In this document: positions 37,165 through 47,036 of the stretch, in pieces
How positions within the stretch are numbered: the first letter of the stretch is position 1
How the letters are laid out: each line of letters starts with the position of its first letter
Assembly (NCBI RefSeq): GCF_001601825.1
Contig: NZ_LUJK01000008.1
Coordinates: 22,070-86,069 of the forward strand
Length of the DNA: 64,000 nucleotides
From: Limnobacter sp. CACIAM 66H1
GTDB lineage: Bacteria; Pseudomonadota; Gammaproteobacteria; Burkholderiales; Burkholderiaceae_B
Direction of reading: 5' to 3'
Translations under genes and position numbers: made by a program
Notes under the pieces: generated by a model
Database searches by the model: none
What the model was told of the DNA's origin: nothing
Seen by the model: the letters and a program-made list of their open reading frames with translations, nothing else

Positions 37165-38760
37165 ATGATGCGTCTTGATTTTCGGAAAAGTGTTGCGAGT
37201 GTGCTGTGCAGTACCCTGCTGCTGTCGTCCATGCTGTCGCCGATCGCGCATGCGGATGGCTTGAATAACTTGCCAAGCTTGGGTGATGCGGGTGGGGCCG
37301 AGCTTTCTGTTCAGGATGAACGCCGATTGGGTGCCCTGATCATGAAAGATTATCGGGCTTTTGGCGCGGTGAATAATGATCTGGAGATCACTGCTTACAT
37401 TAGCCGTTTGGGTAACAAGATCGTGCAAGCGGCGTCCGAATCTCCGTCCAATTTTGAGTTTTTTCTGGTCACCGACAAATCGGTGAATGCATTTGCCATG
37501 CCGGGTGGCTATATTGGCGTGCACACAGGGTTAATTGCGGCTTCCCAAACTGAATCCGAATTGGCATCCGTGTTGGCGCACGAGGTGGGGCACGTGACCC
37601 AACGCCACATTGCGCGCCGTTTTGGCCAACAAAAGCAAACCAGTCTCGTTGCCACAGCGGCCATGATCGCGGCCTTGCTAGTGGCGGGCTCCAATCCGCA
37701 GGCAGCGTCCGGTTTGATGGCCGCGGGTGCGGGCTACTCAATCGATCAACAGTTGGCGTTCTCTCGCGACGCTGAGCGTGAGGCCGATCGGGTCGGATTT
37801 TTGACACTTCAGCAAGCAGGTTTTGATACCCAAGGCATGGTGGATTTTTTTGGTCGTTTGCAAACTGCATCGCGCCTCTATGAAAACAATGCACCTTCTT
37901 ATTTGCGTACTCACCCGTTAACCACCGAGCGAATTGCTGACATTCGTAACCGTGCAGGTCTGGAAAGCAGCTCAAACCGAAGTCAAGCCCAGTCAAGCCT
38001 TGAATTCGAGCTGATCCGGGTCAAGTCCATTGTGTTTGCGGAACGAAGCAACCAACAGTTGGCAGACCGTTTGCGAACATTTGAATCCCCCAATGAGCAA
38101 GAGGGTATTAAAGATCCAGTGGCGTTAATGTACGGCCGCTCGCTGGTCTTGAATTCCATGGGTCGAAAGCAGGAGGCTCTTGAAGCCAGTGAAAAGGCCA
38201 TCGAGCGGTTTAAATCCGGGCAATCTGTGGTCAAGAAAACCGAGGTGCCCTTGCTGCTTCAAAGTCAACGTATGAGAATGGCCATGGATGTTAGCTTGCC
38301 GTTGGCCTCTGCACCTATGGACCAGCGTCCAGTTCGGGAGCGTTCGGCCTTGAATGCGCAGGAAAAAGCCACGCTTGGGCAACTGACTTCCTTGAGAAAT
38401 GAATTTAGAAGTGAAATGTCCGTTCGTCTGCTGTATGCCGAAGGGTTACAGCGCTTGGGTTTGTTTAAGGAATCAGACGCTTACCTGAAAGAACTTTCCC
38501 AGGCCTATCGCTCTGTGCCCGAGGTTTTTGATTTGCTCGCCCAAAGTGCTTTGGCTTTACGAAAGCCGGCGGAACACCACATGGCCTTGGCTCAGTCTTA
38601 CAACGCACGTCAAGCCTATCTGCCCGCGATTGAACAAGCTGAAATTGCCAAACGGTACGCGAGAGATAATTATTACTTGTTGGCCGAAATTGACGCCAAA
38701 CAACGCGAATACAAACGCAAAGCTGACGCTGAGCGAGAATTCGCCAAGTTTGGCAACTAA
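37165..38760 (+). CDS. M48 family metalloprotease, BepA-like
   Basis: Exported protein of 531 residues. A signal peptide (about residues 1-30, ending PIAHADG) precedes a zinc protease domain with LASVLAHEVGHVTQRHIARRFG and the third-ligand region SRDAEREADRVGFLTL. The C-terminal half, from about 300, is helical and looks like TPR repeats. This is the layout of BepA/YfgC, a periplasmic protease and chaperone for outer-membrane protein assembly. ATGs at 37165 and 37168 are adjacent alternatives. The stop codon lies within a small tandem repeat. Confidence 0.87.
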   Translation: MMRLDFRKSVASVLCSTLLLSSMLSPIAHADGLNNLPSLGDAGGAELSVQDERRLGALIMKDYRAFGAVNNDLEITAYISRLGNKIVQAASESPSNFEFFLVTDKSVNAFAMPGGYIGVHTGLIAASQTESELASVLAHEVGHVTQRHIARRFGQQKQTSLVATAAMIAALLVAGSNPQAASGLMAAGAGYSIDQQLAFSRDAEREADRVGFLTLQQAGFDTQGMVDFFGRLQTASRLYENNAPSYLRTHPLTTERIADIRNRAGLESSSNRSQAQSSLEFELIRVKSIVFAERSNQQLADRLRTFESPNEQEGIKDPVALMYGRSLVLNSMGRKQEALEASEKAIERFKSGQSVVKKTEVPLLLQSQRMRMAMDVSLPLASAPMDQRPVRERSALNAQEKATLGQLTSLRNEFRSEMSVRLLYAEGLQRLGLFKESDAYLKELSQAYRSVPEVFDLLAQSALALRKPAEHHMALAQSYNARQAYLPAIEQAEIAKRYARDNYYLLAEIDAKQREYKRKADAEREFAKFGN

Positions 38761-38799
38761 GTTCGGCAACTAAGCTCTGAAACTAAGTTTGGCAATCAG
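38748..38799. repeat. Four degenerate 13-bp tandem repeats at the end of the BepA-like gene
   Basis: Units of the form GTTTGGCAACTAA run 38748-38760, 38761-38773, 38774-38786 and 38787-38799, with increasing divergence. The first includes the gene's TAA stop, so the stop region has been duplicated. Confidence 0.65.
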
Positions 38800-38817
38800 C
38801 CAGCAAACGAAGCTGAG

Positions 38818-39792
38818 TTAATCCTTGTGATAATCACTGACTCGTTGTACTTCATTGGCCGAGCCCAGCATCACTGCGCAGCGCTGATGTAGCTCGCTCG
38901 GTTGTATGTCCAGAATACGCTGGGTTGCGTCGAAGCTTTTGCCGCCAGCTTGCTCTATTAGCATGCTCATCGGGTTGGCCTCATACATCAGGCGCAGCTT
39001 GCCAGGCTTGTTGGGGTCGCGCAGGTCTTTGGGGTACATGAAAATACCCCCCCGGGTCAATACTCGGTGCACATCGGCCACCATGGAGGCAATCCATCGC
39101 ATGTTAAAGTCCTTGCCACGTACGCCGGTTTTTCCCTCCAGCAATTCAGTGATGTAACGCTGCACAGGTTTATACCAGTGGCGCTGGTTTGACATATTGA
39201 TGGCGAATTCTTTGGTGTCTTCGGGCACATCCATACTTTCGCTGGTTTGGATGTACTGGCCAGCCTCGCGGTCGAGTGTAAACGCGACTACGCCTCGGCC
39301 AAATGTCAGTACCAACGAGGTTTGGGGGCCGTACACCACGTAACCTGCAGCCAGTTGCTCGGTGCCAGGTTGCAGGAAGCTTTCATTGGTAATTTCGCCA
39401 ACGTCAGGATTGGGCAGAACTGAGAAAATGGTGCCGATCGACACGTTCACGTCGATATTGCTGGAGCCATCCAGCGGGTCGAACAGTACCAGGAAAGGGC
39501 GATCGGAGTGCCCAGGCACTGGCGAGCAATCGTCCAGTTCTTCCGAGGCCATACCCGCCACCACGCCGGTTGCAGCAAGTGCATCCAGAATCATGTCATT
39601 GGCAATAATATCGAGCTTCTTCTGAGTTTCACCTTGTACATTTTCTGAACCAGCACTACCCAATACGCCGCCTAGCGCTCCTTTGTGAACTGCGGCGGAA
39701 ATGGATTGCGATACCTCAGCAATTGCCGAGATCAGCACACCCATGTGCGCATCCGCATTGTGTTCCAGGTATTGCGCCAAATTCATACTCAT
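38818..39792 (-). CDS. fbp: Class 1 fructose-1,6-bisphosphatase
   Basis: Magnesium-dependent gluconeogenic phosphatase of 324 residues. The metal and substrate site [23 protein letters not shown] is intact, as are ASEELDD and the C-terminal [26 protein letters not shown] precedes the ATG at 39792. It follows pepN by 24 bases on the same strand. Confidence 0.95.
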   Translation of the reverse strand: MSMNLAQYLEHNADAHMGVLISAIAEVSQSISAAVHKGALGGVLGSAGSENVQGETQKKLDIIANDMILDALAATGVVAGMASEELDDCSPVPGHSDRPFLVLFDPLDGSSNIDVNVSIGTIFSVLPNPDVGEITNESFLQPGTEQLAAGYVVYGPQTSLVLTFGRGVVAFTLDREAGQYIQTSESMDVPEDTKEFAINMSNQRHWYKPVQRYITELLEGKTGVRGKDFNMRWIASMVADVHRVLTRGGIFMYPKDLRDPNKPGKLRLMYEANPMSMLIEQAGGKSFDATQRILDIQPSELHQRCAVMLGSANEVQRVSDYHKD

Positions 39793-39816
39793 TGTCGTCC
39801 TCTGTTGAATTCAAAA

Positions 39817-42531
39817 TTAGTGGGTTGAAGCGTCAAGCGCTTTGCCGATCACTTCCCGCGCATCGGCTGATAGTTTGTCGGTGTTGAATATACGTTCAAG
39901 TTGCAGGTGTGCCTTTTCCTGTAAGGCCGGTACCAGTTTGGTCCAACGGTCAAGCCCACGCGCCATCCTTGCGGCAACTTGAGGGTTAATCGTGTTGAGC
40001 TCAATGACCAGATCGGCCCACAGGGTATAACCTTCACCGGAGTGTGAGTGAAACACACTGGGGTTTTGCATCGCAAAAGCCGCCAAAAGCGAGCGAGCGC
40101 GATTTGGGTTCTTCAAGGTGAATGAAGGGTGCGTCAGCAGTTGGCGCACCGTTTGCAGAGTGTTCACGTTTTCATTGCTGGCAGGTACTGTGGCCTGCAA
40201 CATAAACCATTTATCCACGGCCAGCGCTTCATTCTTGAAGCGTTCAAAAAAATCGGCCAGCTCGGGTGGGTTCTCTGCGCCGTTGTGGACAATATTGCTC
40301 AAGGCGGCCATCCTGTCGGTCATGTTGTTGGAGGCCGCATATTGAGCCTTTGCCACATTCAGTTCTTCATCCGCTCCTGCAGCCACCATATAGGCCAGCG
40401 CCACGTTTTTCAATGCACGTTGGCTGGCGGCCACCGCGTTGTAGCTGTAAGGTTGCCCTGTTAAACTGCGAGCATCATAGATCGCCTTGAAGTCTGCTCC
40501 GAAGGTACACGCCAACAAATCGCGCAAGGTGGTGCGTGCAAAATGCATCGCAACCGGGTCTACCAGTCCGTCGAATGCCTCCAGCAGTGTTCCCTCACCG
40601 GGCAATTGCAAGGCCAAGGCCAAGAAGCCGTCAGACAGCTGTTTGTCTTTCAGCAAGTTTTCCACAATTTGAATGGCGGCCTGGGTATTGGTGCCGTCGG
40701 TTTGTCCGCGCTGAAGGTAAATGTCCAGAATCGCTTTGCCGTAAATTTTTTGGCAGGCATCCCAACGATTGAATGGGTCATTGTCGTGACCCGCTAAAAA
40801 GATAAGGTCATCTGTAGTGTGTGCGGATTGCAGAATAACGGGTGCAGAAAAGCTGCGAAGCAGCGAGGGCACCACTGGTTTGTCCAACCCAGTGAACACG
40901 AATGTTTGCGTGAATTCGGTAAAGTCAAGTACATCGCCATGTAGTGCATTCGTATTGCTTTCCAGCTGCAAGGGCACATCGCGACCACTGGCTTTTTCTA
41001 CAAAACCCAATTTCACAGGAATGTGAAAGGCGGGTTTGATCGCCTGGCCCGGCGTGGGGCGACAGTTTTGCTTCAACGTCAACACCAGTTGGCCGTTGGT
41101 TTGCGTCCAGCTTGCCGATACCTCTGGGGTGCCTGCCTGGGAATACCAATGGCGAAACTGCTTCAAATCCAGTTCCGGGTGGGCTTCCTGCAGGGCGGTT
41201 TCCATGGCGCCGACAAAATCTTCACAGGTCACAGCTTGGCCATCGTGACGTTCAAAATAAATTTGCATCCCGCGCTGAAACAATTGTTCACCCAGCAGCG
41301 TGTGCTGCATGCGAATAACCTCCGCGCCTTTCTCGTAGACAGTTACCGTGTAGAAATTATTAATTTCCTGATAACTGTCGGGTCGTATGGGATGCGCCAT
41401 TGGGCCAGCGTCCTCAGGAAACTGCGCGGCGCGAAGCACTTTCACATCTTCAATCCGTTTCACCGCGCGTGCAGAATCTGCCTGCACTTCATCAAGCCCT
41501 TCGGCCATCATGTCTGCGGAAAACTCCTGGTCGCGAAATACAGTCAAGCCTTCTTTTAACGAGAGTTGAAACCAGTCCCGGCAGGTCACCCGGTTGCCTG
41601 TCCAGTTGTGAAAGTACTCATGGCCCACTACACTCTCCACGTTCTCGAAATCAACATCCGTGGCAAGTTCGGGGTTTGCAAAGACAAACTTGGTATTGAA
41701 AATATTCAAACCCTTGTTTTCCATGGCACCCATATTGAAATCGGCGGTGGCCACAATCATGAATCGGTCCAGGTCCAGGTCGAGGCCAAACCGTTCACGG
41801 TCCCAGTCAATCGACTTCTTCAAGCTTTGCATGGCAAAGTCGGTTTTATCCAGGTTGCCTGGCTCAACCCATACTTGCAACAATGCTGGCTTGCCGTTGC
41901 CTTTTTTCACTGTTTCTTCCTGGCACACAAAGCGACCGGCCACCAATGCAAACAGGTATGCGGGCTTGGGAAATGGGTCTTCCCAGCGAGTCATGTGCAA
42001 GCCTTCGCCCAGTTTCTTTTCTTCAATCAAGTTGCCATTGGACAAGCTGACCGGGTGAGTGGCCTCGTTGGCAATCAGCGTGACTGTGAACTGGCTAAGA
42101 ACATCCGGACGATCCGGGAAATAGGTGATACGCCTGAAACCCTGAGCCTCGCATTGGGTAAAAAAATTGCCGTTGGAGACATACAAACCCTCAAGCCGGG
42201 TGTTTTGGTCGGGTTGAATGTAAACAGTAATTTCCAGAACGCCTTCGCGACCAGGGTTATGAATCGTCAGGCCTGTGAGGCTTTGAGTGTAGCGAGTGGC
42301 ATCCAGCTTTTCACCATTCAGCAACACCTGATCCAGTTCAAGGTCTTCCCCATCCAGTTCAAGTGGAAGGTTGTCTGGGTTTGAATGGGCCCACACTTCA
42401 AATTCCAGGCGACTTGCCACCTTGGTGCGCGAAGGGTTCAGCGTGAACGTCAAATCGGTGCGACTTATTTTGTAGTTCGGCGCGGTGTAGTCCTTGCGAT
42501 AAAAGGTGATGGGTGCTTGTGCGTCTCTCAT
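39817..42531 (-). CDS. pepN: PepN, aminopeptidase N (M1 family)
   Basis: Zinc aminopeptidase of 904 residues in cytosolic peptide turnover. The exopeptidase motif GAMENKGLN and the zinc site VVGHEYFHNWTGN followed by LKEGLTVFRDQEFS are present, with the Tyr catalytic region and the long C-terminal helical domain. The ATG at 42531 begins the conserved MRDAQAPITFYRKDYTAPNY and has AAGAGGA upstream; the open frame beyond it is only the shadow of the His-rich tail of the neighbouring gene. Confidence 0.96.
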   Translation of the reverse strand: MRDAQAPITFYRKDYTAPNYKISRTDLTFTLNPSRTKVASRLEFEVWAHSNPDNLPLELDGEDLELDQVLLNGEKLDATRYTQSLTGLTIHNPGREGVLEITVYIQPDQNTRLEGLYVSNGNFFTQCEAQGFRRITYFPDRPDVLSQFTVTLIANEATHPVSLSNGNLIEEKKLGEGLHMTRWEDPFPKPAYLFALVAGRFVCQEETVKKGNGKPALLQVWVEPGNLDKTDFAMQSLKKSIDWDRERFGLDLDLDRFMIVATADFNMGAMENKGLNIFNTKFVFANPELATDVDFENVESVVGHEYFHNWTGNRVTCRDWFQLSLKEGLTVFRDQEFSADMMAEGLDEVQADSARAVKRIEDVKVLRAAQFPEDAGPMAHPIRPDSYQEINNFYTVTVYEKGAEVIRMQHTLLGEQLFQRGMQIYFERHDGQAVTCEDFVGAMETALQEAHPELDLKQFRHWYSQAGTPEVSASWTQTNGQLVLTLKQNCRPTPGQAIKPAFHIPVKLGFVEKASGRDVPLQLESNTNALHGDVLDFTEFTQTFVFTGLDKPVVPSLLRSFSAPVILQSAHTTDDLIFLAGHDNDPFNRWDACQKIYGKAILDIYLQRGQTDGTNTQAAIQIVENLLKDKQLSDGFLALALQLPGEGTLLEAFDGLVDPVAMHFARTTLRDLLACTFGADFKAIYDARSLTGQPYSYNAVAASQRALKNVALAYMVAAGADEELNVAKAQYAASNNMTDRMAALSNIVHNGAENPPELADFFERFKNEALAVDKWFMLQATVPASNENVNTLQTVRQLLTHPSFTLKNPNRARSLLAAFAMQNPSVFHSHSGEGYTLWADLVIELNTINPQVAARMARGLDRWTKLVPALQEKAHLQLERIFNTDKLSADAREVIGKALDASTH

Positions 42532-42577
42532 GCCTGGAAATCCTCTTACTGCTGTGGTTACTGCTGGGTGGTGTCGC

Positions 42578-43180
42578 TCAGTGGTCGTGACCGCAATTTG
42601 GACCATGCTTGTGTTCATGTGCATGCGAGTGCCCATGATCGTGACCATGCCCATGGTCGTGGTCGTGGTCACAGCAATCGTGGTGTTTCAGTTCCGGCAC
42701 CACAATTTCCAGCATGGGAGCGGTCAGTGTGCTGAATTTCAACTCAAAATGCTCAAGCATGTGCATGCATTCATGGCTTGCTACAACACGCGCGCCTTTT
42801 TCATTTAACTGAACCGGCCAAAAGTTAAGGCCTGCCACATGCAGAAATTCTTCGAAGCCTTGTTGACCACGTGCCACTTCGAAAAGCTCTTCTGGGGCAG
42901 CCGCCACAACGGCCCATTCATTGGTGTTTGACACCAGTTTGTCGCCCACCTCCACGGTGTCGTGCAAGTGGCAAATCAGGGTACTGCCGTCAGTTGCCTT
43001 AACATCATGTGGCACTTCCTGGCGTTCATCAAAAGTGAGCTCAATGGTTTTTGCGTTGCGAAGCAACACGGCGGCCACCTTGTGGTTGGCCTTTACTACT
43101 TTGTTGTACACCACATCGTGGTTGTGACCGCAATCCGGGCCGTGTTCATGTTCGTGATCGTGTGAATGGTCTGCGCTCAT
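42578..43180 (-). CDS. UreE-like metal-binding protein with His-rich tails at both ends
   Basis: A 200-residue protein whose middle (about 25-165) resembles the urease nickel chaperone UreE: IELTFDERQEVPHDVKATDG matches the UreE N-terminal domain, and FLHVAGLNFWPVQL plus ASHECMHMLEHFEL occupy the places of the YHLGNRHVP and DHVLDDML segments. Both ends are rich in His and Asp, and each carries a HGP[DN]CGH[ND]H motif, near residues 13-21 and at the C-terminus. No urease gene is in the window. A role in nickel or zinc delivery or storage is inference; the neighbour pepN encodes a zinc enzyme, which may be chance. Confidence 0.72.
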   Translation of the reverse strand: MSADHSHDHEHEHGPDCGHNHDVVYNKVVKANHKVAAVLLRNAKTIELTFDERQEVPHDVKATDGSTLICHLHDTVEVGDKLVSNTNEWAVVAAAPEELFEVARGQQGFEEFLHVAGLNFWPVQLNEKGARVVASHECMHMLEHFELKFSTLTAPMLEIVVPELKHHDCCDHDHDHGHGHDHGHSHAHEHKHGPNCGHDH

Positions 43181-43200
43181 GGCGTGTCCTTCGATGTTGT

Positions 43201-43686
43201 TTAGTCGCGGAAGTTTTCGAAGCCCAAAGGTGTCTCCGTCACCTTCTGTTTCAGCAAGGCAATTGCACTTTGTAAATCATCGCGCTTTGCGCCTTGAATG
43301 CGAACCGTATCGCCCTGAATACTGGCCTGCACTTTCATTTTGCTGTCTTTGATTTCTTTCACGACCTGCTTGGCCAGGTCCTTGTCCAGTCCGCTTTTAA
43401 CCGTCACGGTTTGCTTGATCTTGTCGCCAGAGATCTTTTCTTTTTTGTCAAATGTCAGAAAGCGTACATCTACGTTGCGCTTCGCACATTTGTTGCGAAT
43501 AATCTCGGCGACCTGCTCCAATTTGAAGTCATCGTCGGCGTACACCATGATTGTGTTTTCGTTCAATTCAACTTTGGAATCAGACCCTTTGAAGTCAAAA
43601 CGGGTACCAATTTCCTTATTCACCTGATCAACCGCATTGCGCAATTCGATCAAGTCTGGTTTGCAGACCACATCAAAAGACGGCAT
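43201..43686 (-). CDS. yajQ: YajQ family nucleotide-binding protein
   Basis: A 161-residue protein of two ferredoxin-like domains. The family start [20 protein letters not shown] and segments such as [15 protein letters not shown]-like [11 protein letters not shown] and [18 protein letters not shown] are clear. YajQ proteins bind RNA or tRNA and, in Xanthomonas and Pseudomonas, cyclic di-GMP. It is divergent from murB with a 51-base gap that must hold both promoters. Confidence 0.95.
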   Translation of the reverse strand: MPSFDVVCKPDLIELRNAVDQVNKEIGTRFDFKGSDSKVELNENTIMVYADDDFKLEQVAEIIRNKCAKRNVDVRFLTFDKKEKISGDKIKQTVTVKSGLDKDLAKQVVKEIKDSKMKVQASIQGDTVRIQGAKRDDLQSAIALLKQKVTETPLGFENFRD

Positions 43687-43737
43687 AGTTCATTCCTTCA
43701 AGCATAATGCCTCATTGTAATCGCTAGACCACCCCCT

Positions 43738-44763
43738 ATGTCAGCCCTCACTGCCACCCACAGCGTTGATCTGCAACCCTTGCATACCTTTGGTTTGCCA
43801 GCCCGTGCCCGCGAGTTGCGTTTGTTGGCCAATCAAGAAGATCTGAGAGCTTTTGCCCGCATGAAGCGGGAAGGCCAGCCATTTTTGTTGCTGGGCGAGG
43901 GCAGCAATACGGTGTTCACCAGTCCACTGGTGGACGCAACGGTTTGGAAAGTCGCCTTAAAAGGGCGGCAGTATTTGGGTTGCGATGGTGTTTATCACCA
44001 TGTGCGGGTATGGGCTGGCGAAAACTGGCACCAAACAGTCGAGTGGACTGTGGCCATGGGCTGGGGTGGGCTGGAGAATCTCGCCCTGATTCCTGGTTGT
44101 GTGGGTGCGAGCCCTGTTCAGAATATTGGAGCCTACGGGGTTGAACTCAGGGACCGCGTTTCAGCGGTGCACGCATTTGATCTGGATGTTCAAAAGGAAT
44201 GCATTTTCAATCTGGATGAATGCGAGTTTGCATACCGTGACAGTGTTTTCAAGCATGCTGCGCAGGGACGGTATGTGATTACGGCAGTAGATTTTGCCTT
44301 ACCCGTGCAGTGGCAGCCTGTGTTGGGGTATGGGGATGTGGCTCAGCGTGTGGCTGAATTGGGACCACTGACCCCCATGAATGTATTAAAGGCAGTCAGT
44401 ACAATACGAACGCAGAAGCTACCAGACCCCGCCGTATTGGGTAACAGTGGCAGTTTTTTCAAGAATCCCATAGTTGACGCTGCACAAGCCAAGGCCCTTG
44501 TTCAGCAGTTCCCAAATTTGGTCAATTACCCTGCGGATGATGGCCTGGTCAAACTAGCAGCCGGGTGGTTGATCGAACAATGTGGGCTAAAGGGGTTTGT
44601 CCTGGGTGGTGTGGGTGTGTATACCAAACAAGCACTAATTCTCGTGAATTTGGGAAATGGGCAAGGCGCGGAGTTGTTGCAGCTGATTTCTCATATTCAG
44701 GCACAGGTTCAGACCCGGTTTGGTGTATTGCTCGAGTCGGAACCGAATTTGATCAATAAATAA
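43738..44763 (+). CDS. murB: MurB, UDP-N-acetylenolpyruvoylglucosamine reductase
   Basis: FAD-dependent peptidoglycan precursor enzyme, 341 residues, type I. Motifs are FGLPARARELRLL, LLGEGSNTVF, NLALIPGCVGASPVQNIGAYGVEL, CEFAYRDSVFK and GNSGSFFKNP, with the catalytic Ser in the last and Glu near LLESEPNLI. A bidirectional terminator follows. Confidence 0.95.
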   Translation: MSALTATHSVDLQPLHTFGLPARARELRLLANQEDLRAFARMKREGQPFLLLGEGSNTVFTSPLVDATVWKVALKGRQYLGCDGVYHHVRVWAGENWHQTVEWTVAMGWGGLENLALIPGCVGASPVQNIGAYGVELRDRVSAVHAFDLDVQKECIFNLDECEFAYRDSVFKHAAQGRYVITAVDFALPVQWQPVLGYGDVAQRVAELGPLTPMNVLKAVSTIRTQKLPDPAVLGNSGSFFKNPIVDAAQAKALVQQFPNLVNYPADDGLVKLAAGWLIEQCGLKGFVLGGVGVYTKQALILVNLGNGQGAELLQLISHIQAQVQTRFGVLLESEPNLINK

Positions 44764-44796
44764 AAAAACCGCCACCTGGTGGGTGGCGGTTTTCAA
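44762..44796. terminator. Bidirectional terminator between murB and argG
   Basis: AAAACCGCCACC (44765-44776) pairs with GGTGGCGGTTTT (44782-44793) around five bases. An A run on the left and T run on the right let it act for murB (+) and argG (-). Confidence 0.88.
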
Positions 44797-44821
44797 ATTT
44801 GATACATCACAAATTGATCGC

Positions 44822-46051
44822 TCAGCCGCGCTTTAATTTGGCATTGGCTGCGATTCGCATACGCAAGGCATTCAGTTTGATGAAGCCACCGGCATCCGCC
44901 TGATTGTAGGCTCCGCCGTCCTCATCAAATGTCGCGATATTCTGATCGAACAACGAATCGGTCTTCGAGTCACGTGCAACGACAATCACGTTGCCCTTGT
45001 AAAGCTTCACACGTACCCAACCATTGACAGTGCTTTGGGTATGATCAATCAATGTTTGCAGGGCAACACGCTCGGGGGCCCACCAGTAGCCGTTGTAAAT
45101 CATGCTGGCGTAGCGGGGCATCAAGTCGTCTTTCAGGTGAGCTACTTCGCGGTCCAAAGTAATTGATTCAATGGCGCGGTGCGCCTTCAGCATAATCGTA
45201 CCGCCGGGGGTTTCATAACAGCCACGACTCTTCATCCCCACATAGCGGTTTTCCACCAGGTCAAGGCGACCAATACCATGCTTGCCGCCCAAGCGGTTCA
45301 GTTCTGTTAGCACAGTCGCAGGGCTCATCTTCTTGCCGTTCAGTGCAATGATGTCGCCTTTCTCATATTCAATGTCCAGGTACTCGGCTTCATCGGGTGC
45401 CGCCTCGGGGCTGACCGTCCAGCGCCACATGGCCTCTTCGGCCTCGGCGCTCGGGTTCTCCAGGTGGCGGCCTTCAAAGCTGATGTGCAGCAGGTTGGCG
45501 TCCATGGAATAGGGGGCTCCGCCTTTCTTGTGCTTCATGTCGATTTCAATGCCCGCGTCTTCGGCGTACTTCAGCAGTTTTTCTCGGCTCAGCAAATCCC
45601 ATTCGCGCCATGGGGCAATGATTTTAACGCCTGGCATCAGGGCATAGGCGCCCAGCTCGAATCGAACCTGGTCATTGCCTTTGCCAGTTGCACCATGTGA
45701 AATCGCGTCTGCGCCGGTTTCACGCGCAATGTCGATCAGGCGTTTCGCAATCAATGGGCGAGCAATCGATGTTCCAAGAAGGTATTCACCCTCATACACG
45801 GTGTTGGCGCGGAACATAGGGAATACAAAATCGCGCACGAATTCTTCGCGCACGTCATCAATGTAGATGTTCTCGGGTTTAATGCCAAACTTCAATGCTT
45901 TCTGGCGTGCAGGTTCAAGCTCTTCACCTTGGCCCAAGTCGGCAGTGAAGGTCACGATTTCGCAACCATAAGTGTCTTGCAGCCATTTCAAAATGACTGA
46001 GGTGTCCAAACCGCCGGAATAGGCAAGTACTACTTTGTTGATGTCGCTCAT
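44822..46051 (-). CDS. argG: ArgG, argininosuccinate synthase
   Basis: Joins citrulline and aspartate with ATP; 409 residues. Motifs are [19 protein letters not shown] (N-type ATP pyrophosphatase loop), [30 protein letters not shown] and [16 protein letters not shown]. It follows argF by 34 bases, forming argD-argF-argG in transcription order. Confidence 0.96.
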   Translation of the reverse strand: MSDINKVVLAYSGGLDTSVILKWLQDTYGCEIVTFTADLGQGEELEPARQKALKFGIKPENIYIDDVREEFVRDFVFPMFRANTVYEGEYLLGTSIARPLIAKRLIDIARETGADAISHGATGKGNDQVRFELGAYALMPGVKIIAPWREWDLLSREKLLKYAEDAGIEIDMKHKKGGAPYSMDANLLHISFEGRHLENPSAEAEEAMWRWTVSPEAAPDEAEYLDIEYEKGDIIALNGKKMSPATVLTELNRLGGKHGIGRLDLVENRYVGMKSRGCYETPGGTIMLKAHRAIESITLDREVAHLKDDLMPRYASMIYNGYWWAPERVALQTLIDHTQSTVNGWVRVKLYKGNVIVVARDSKTDSLFDQNIATFDEDGGAYNQADAGGFIKLNALRMRIAANAKLKRG

Positions 46052-46085
46052 GGTTCTCGATTCAAAAAGGTTGTAACAGGTCCGC

Positions 46086-46997
46086 TTACTTGCGGCCCAA
46101 CAAAAGGAATTCCATTAGGGCTTTCTGGGTGTGCAAGCGGTTTTCCGCCTCGTCCCACACTACGCTTTTCGGCCCATCAATCACTTCGGCGGCCACTTCC
46201 TCACCACGATGGGCAGGCAGGCAATGCATGAAGAGGGCTTCCGGGTTGGCCACATCCATCATTTCCGTGTCCACCTGAAAGTCTGCAAATGCCCGGCGAC
46301 GGGCTTTGTTCTCATTCTCAAAACCCATGCTAGTCCAAACGTCAGTGGTCACCAAATCGGCGCCTTTGCACGCGTCCATTGGGTCTTCAAACCACTCATG
46401 GTGGGTTCCCTTGATGTTGGTTTTTGCTGGGTCTATGTTGTAATCGCTGGGCGTGGAAATATTCACCTTGAAGTCGAGCAGCTCTGCTGCCTGTAACCAG
46501 GTGGCGCACATGTTGTTACCATCGCCTACCCAGGCCACGGTTTTACCCTGAATGCTGCCTCGGTGTTCAATGAATGTAAAAATATCCGCCAAAATCTGGC
46601 AGGGGTGATATTCATTGGTCAAGCCGTTGATCACTGGAACGCGACTGTTGGCGGCGAAGCGTTCAATGATCTCTTGCTCGTAGGTACGAATCATCACAAT
46701 GTCGCACATGCGAGAGATAACCTGCGCTGCGTCTTCAACCGGTTCACCCCGACCCAGTTGAGAGTCTTTGGTGTTCAGGTAAATCGCCGAGCCCCCCAAC
46801 TGATGCATACCTGCCTCAAAGCTAAGCCGCGTTCGAGTGGATGCTTTCTCGAAGATCATCACCAAGGTGCGGTCTTGCAGCGGGTAATACGGCTCATAAC
46901 GCTTAAATCTCGCTTTCACATCCCGAGACGATTGCATCAGGTACTCGAACTCGTCTTTGCTGATGTCGTTGAACTGCAAAAAATGTTTGATAGGCAT
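46086..46997 (-). CDS. argF: ArgF, ornithine carbamoyltransferase
   Basis: Makes citrulline from ornithine and carbamoyl phosphate; 303 residues. Motifs are [20 protein letters not shown] (carbamoyl-phosphate site), [19 protein letters not shown] and [11 protein letters not shown]. The ATG at 46997 begins the usual PIKHFLQF. The only strong Shine-Dalgarno, AAGGAGG at about 47030-47036, is roughly 30 bases upstream, directly after the argD stop, with a hairpin between. A TTG at 47051 in frame would place 18 extra residues and overlap argD. Confidence 0.94.
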   Translation of the reverse strand: MPIKHFLQFNDISKDEFEYLMQSSRDVKARFKRYEPYYPLQDRTLVMIFEKASTRTRLSFEAGMHQLGGSAIYLNTKDSQLGRGEPVEDAAQVISRMCDIVMIRTYEQEIIERFAANSRVPVINGLTNEYHPCQILADIFTFIEHRGSIQGKTVAWVGDGNNMCATWLQAAELLDFKVNISTPSDYNIDPAKTNIKGTHHEWFEDPMDACKGADLVTTDVWTSMGFENENKARRRAFADFQVDTEMMDVANPEALFMHCLPAHRGEEVAAEVIDGPKSVVWDEAENRLHTQKALMEFLLLGRK

Positions 46998-46999
46998 TT

Positions 47000-47036
47000 T
47001 TGTAGACCGGCTTGCCTGGCAGGCCGGTTCCTCCTT
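47000..47036 (-). promoter_or_regulatory. Remote Shine-Dalgarno plus intervening hairpin before argF
   Basis: On the minus strand AAGGAGG is followed by CCGGC...GCCGG, a five-pair hairpin, then TCTACAAAA and the ATG. Folding of the hairpin would bring the ribosome site to a nearly normal distance. Not tested; moderate doubt. Confidence 0.45.

Noticed and set aside
42578..43180. SlyD-type prolyl isomerase as identity of the His-rich protein
   Set aside because: The FKBP core of SlyD is absent; the middle region instead aligns by eye with the two UreE domains.
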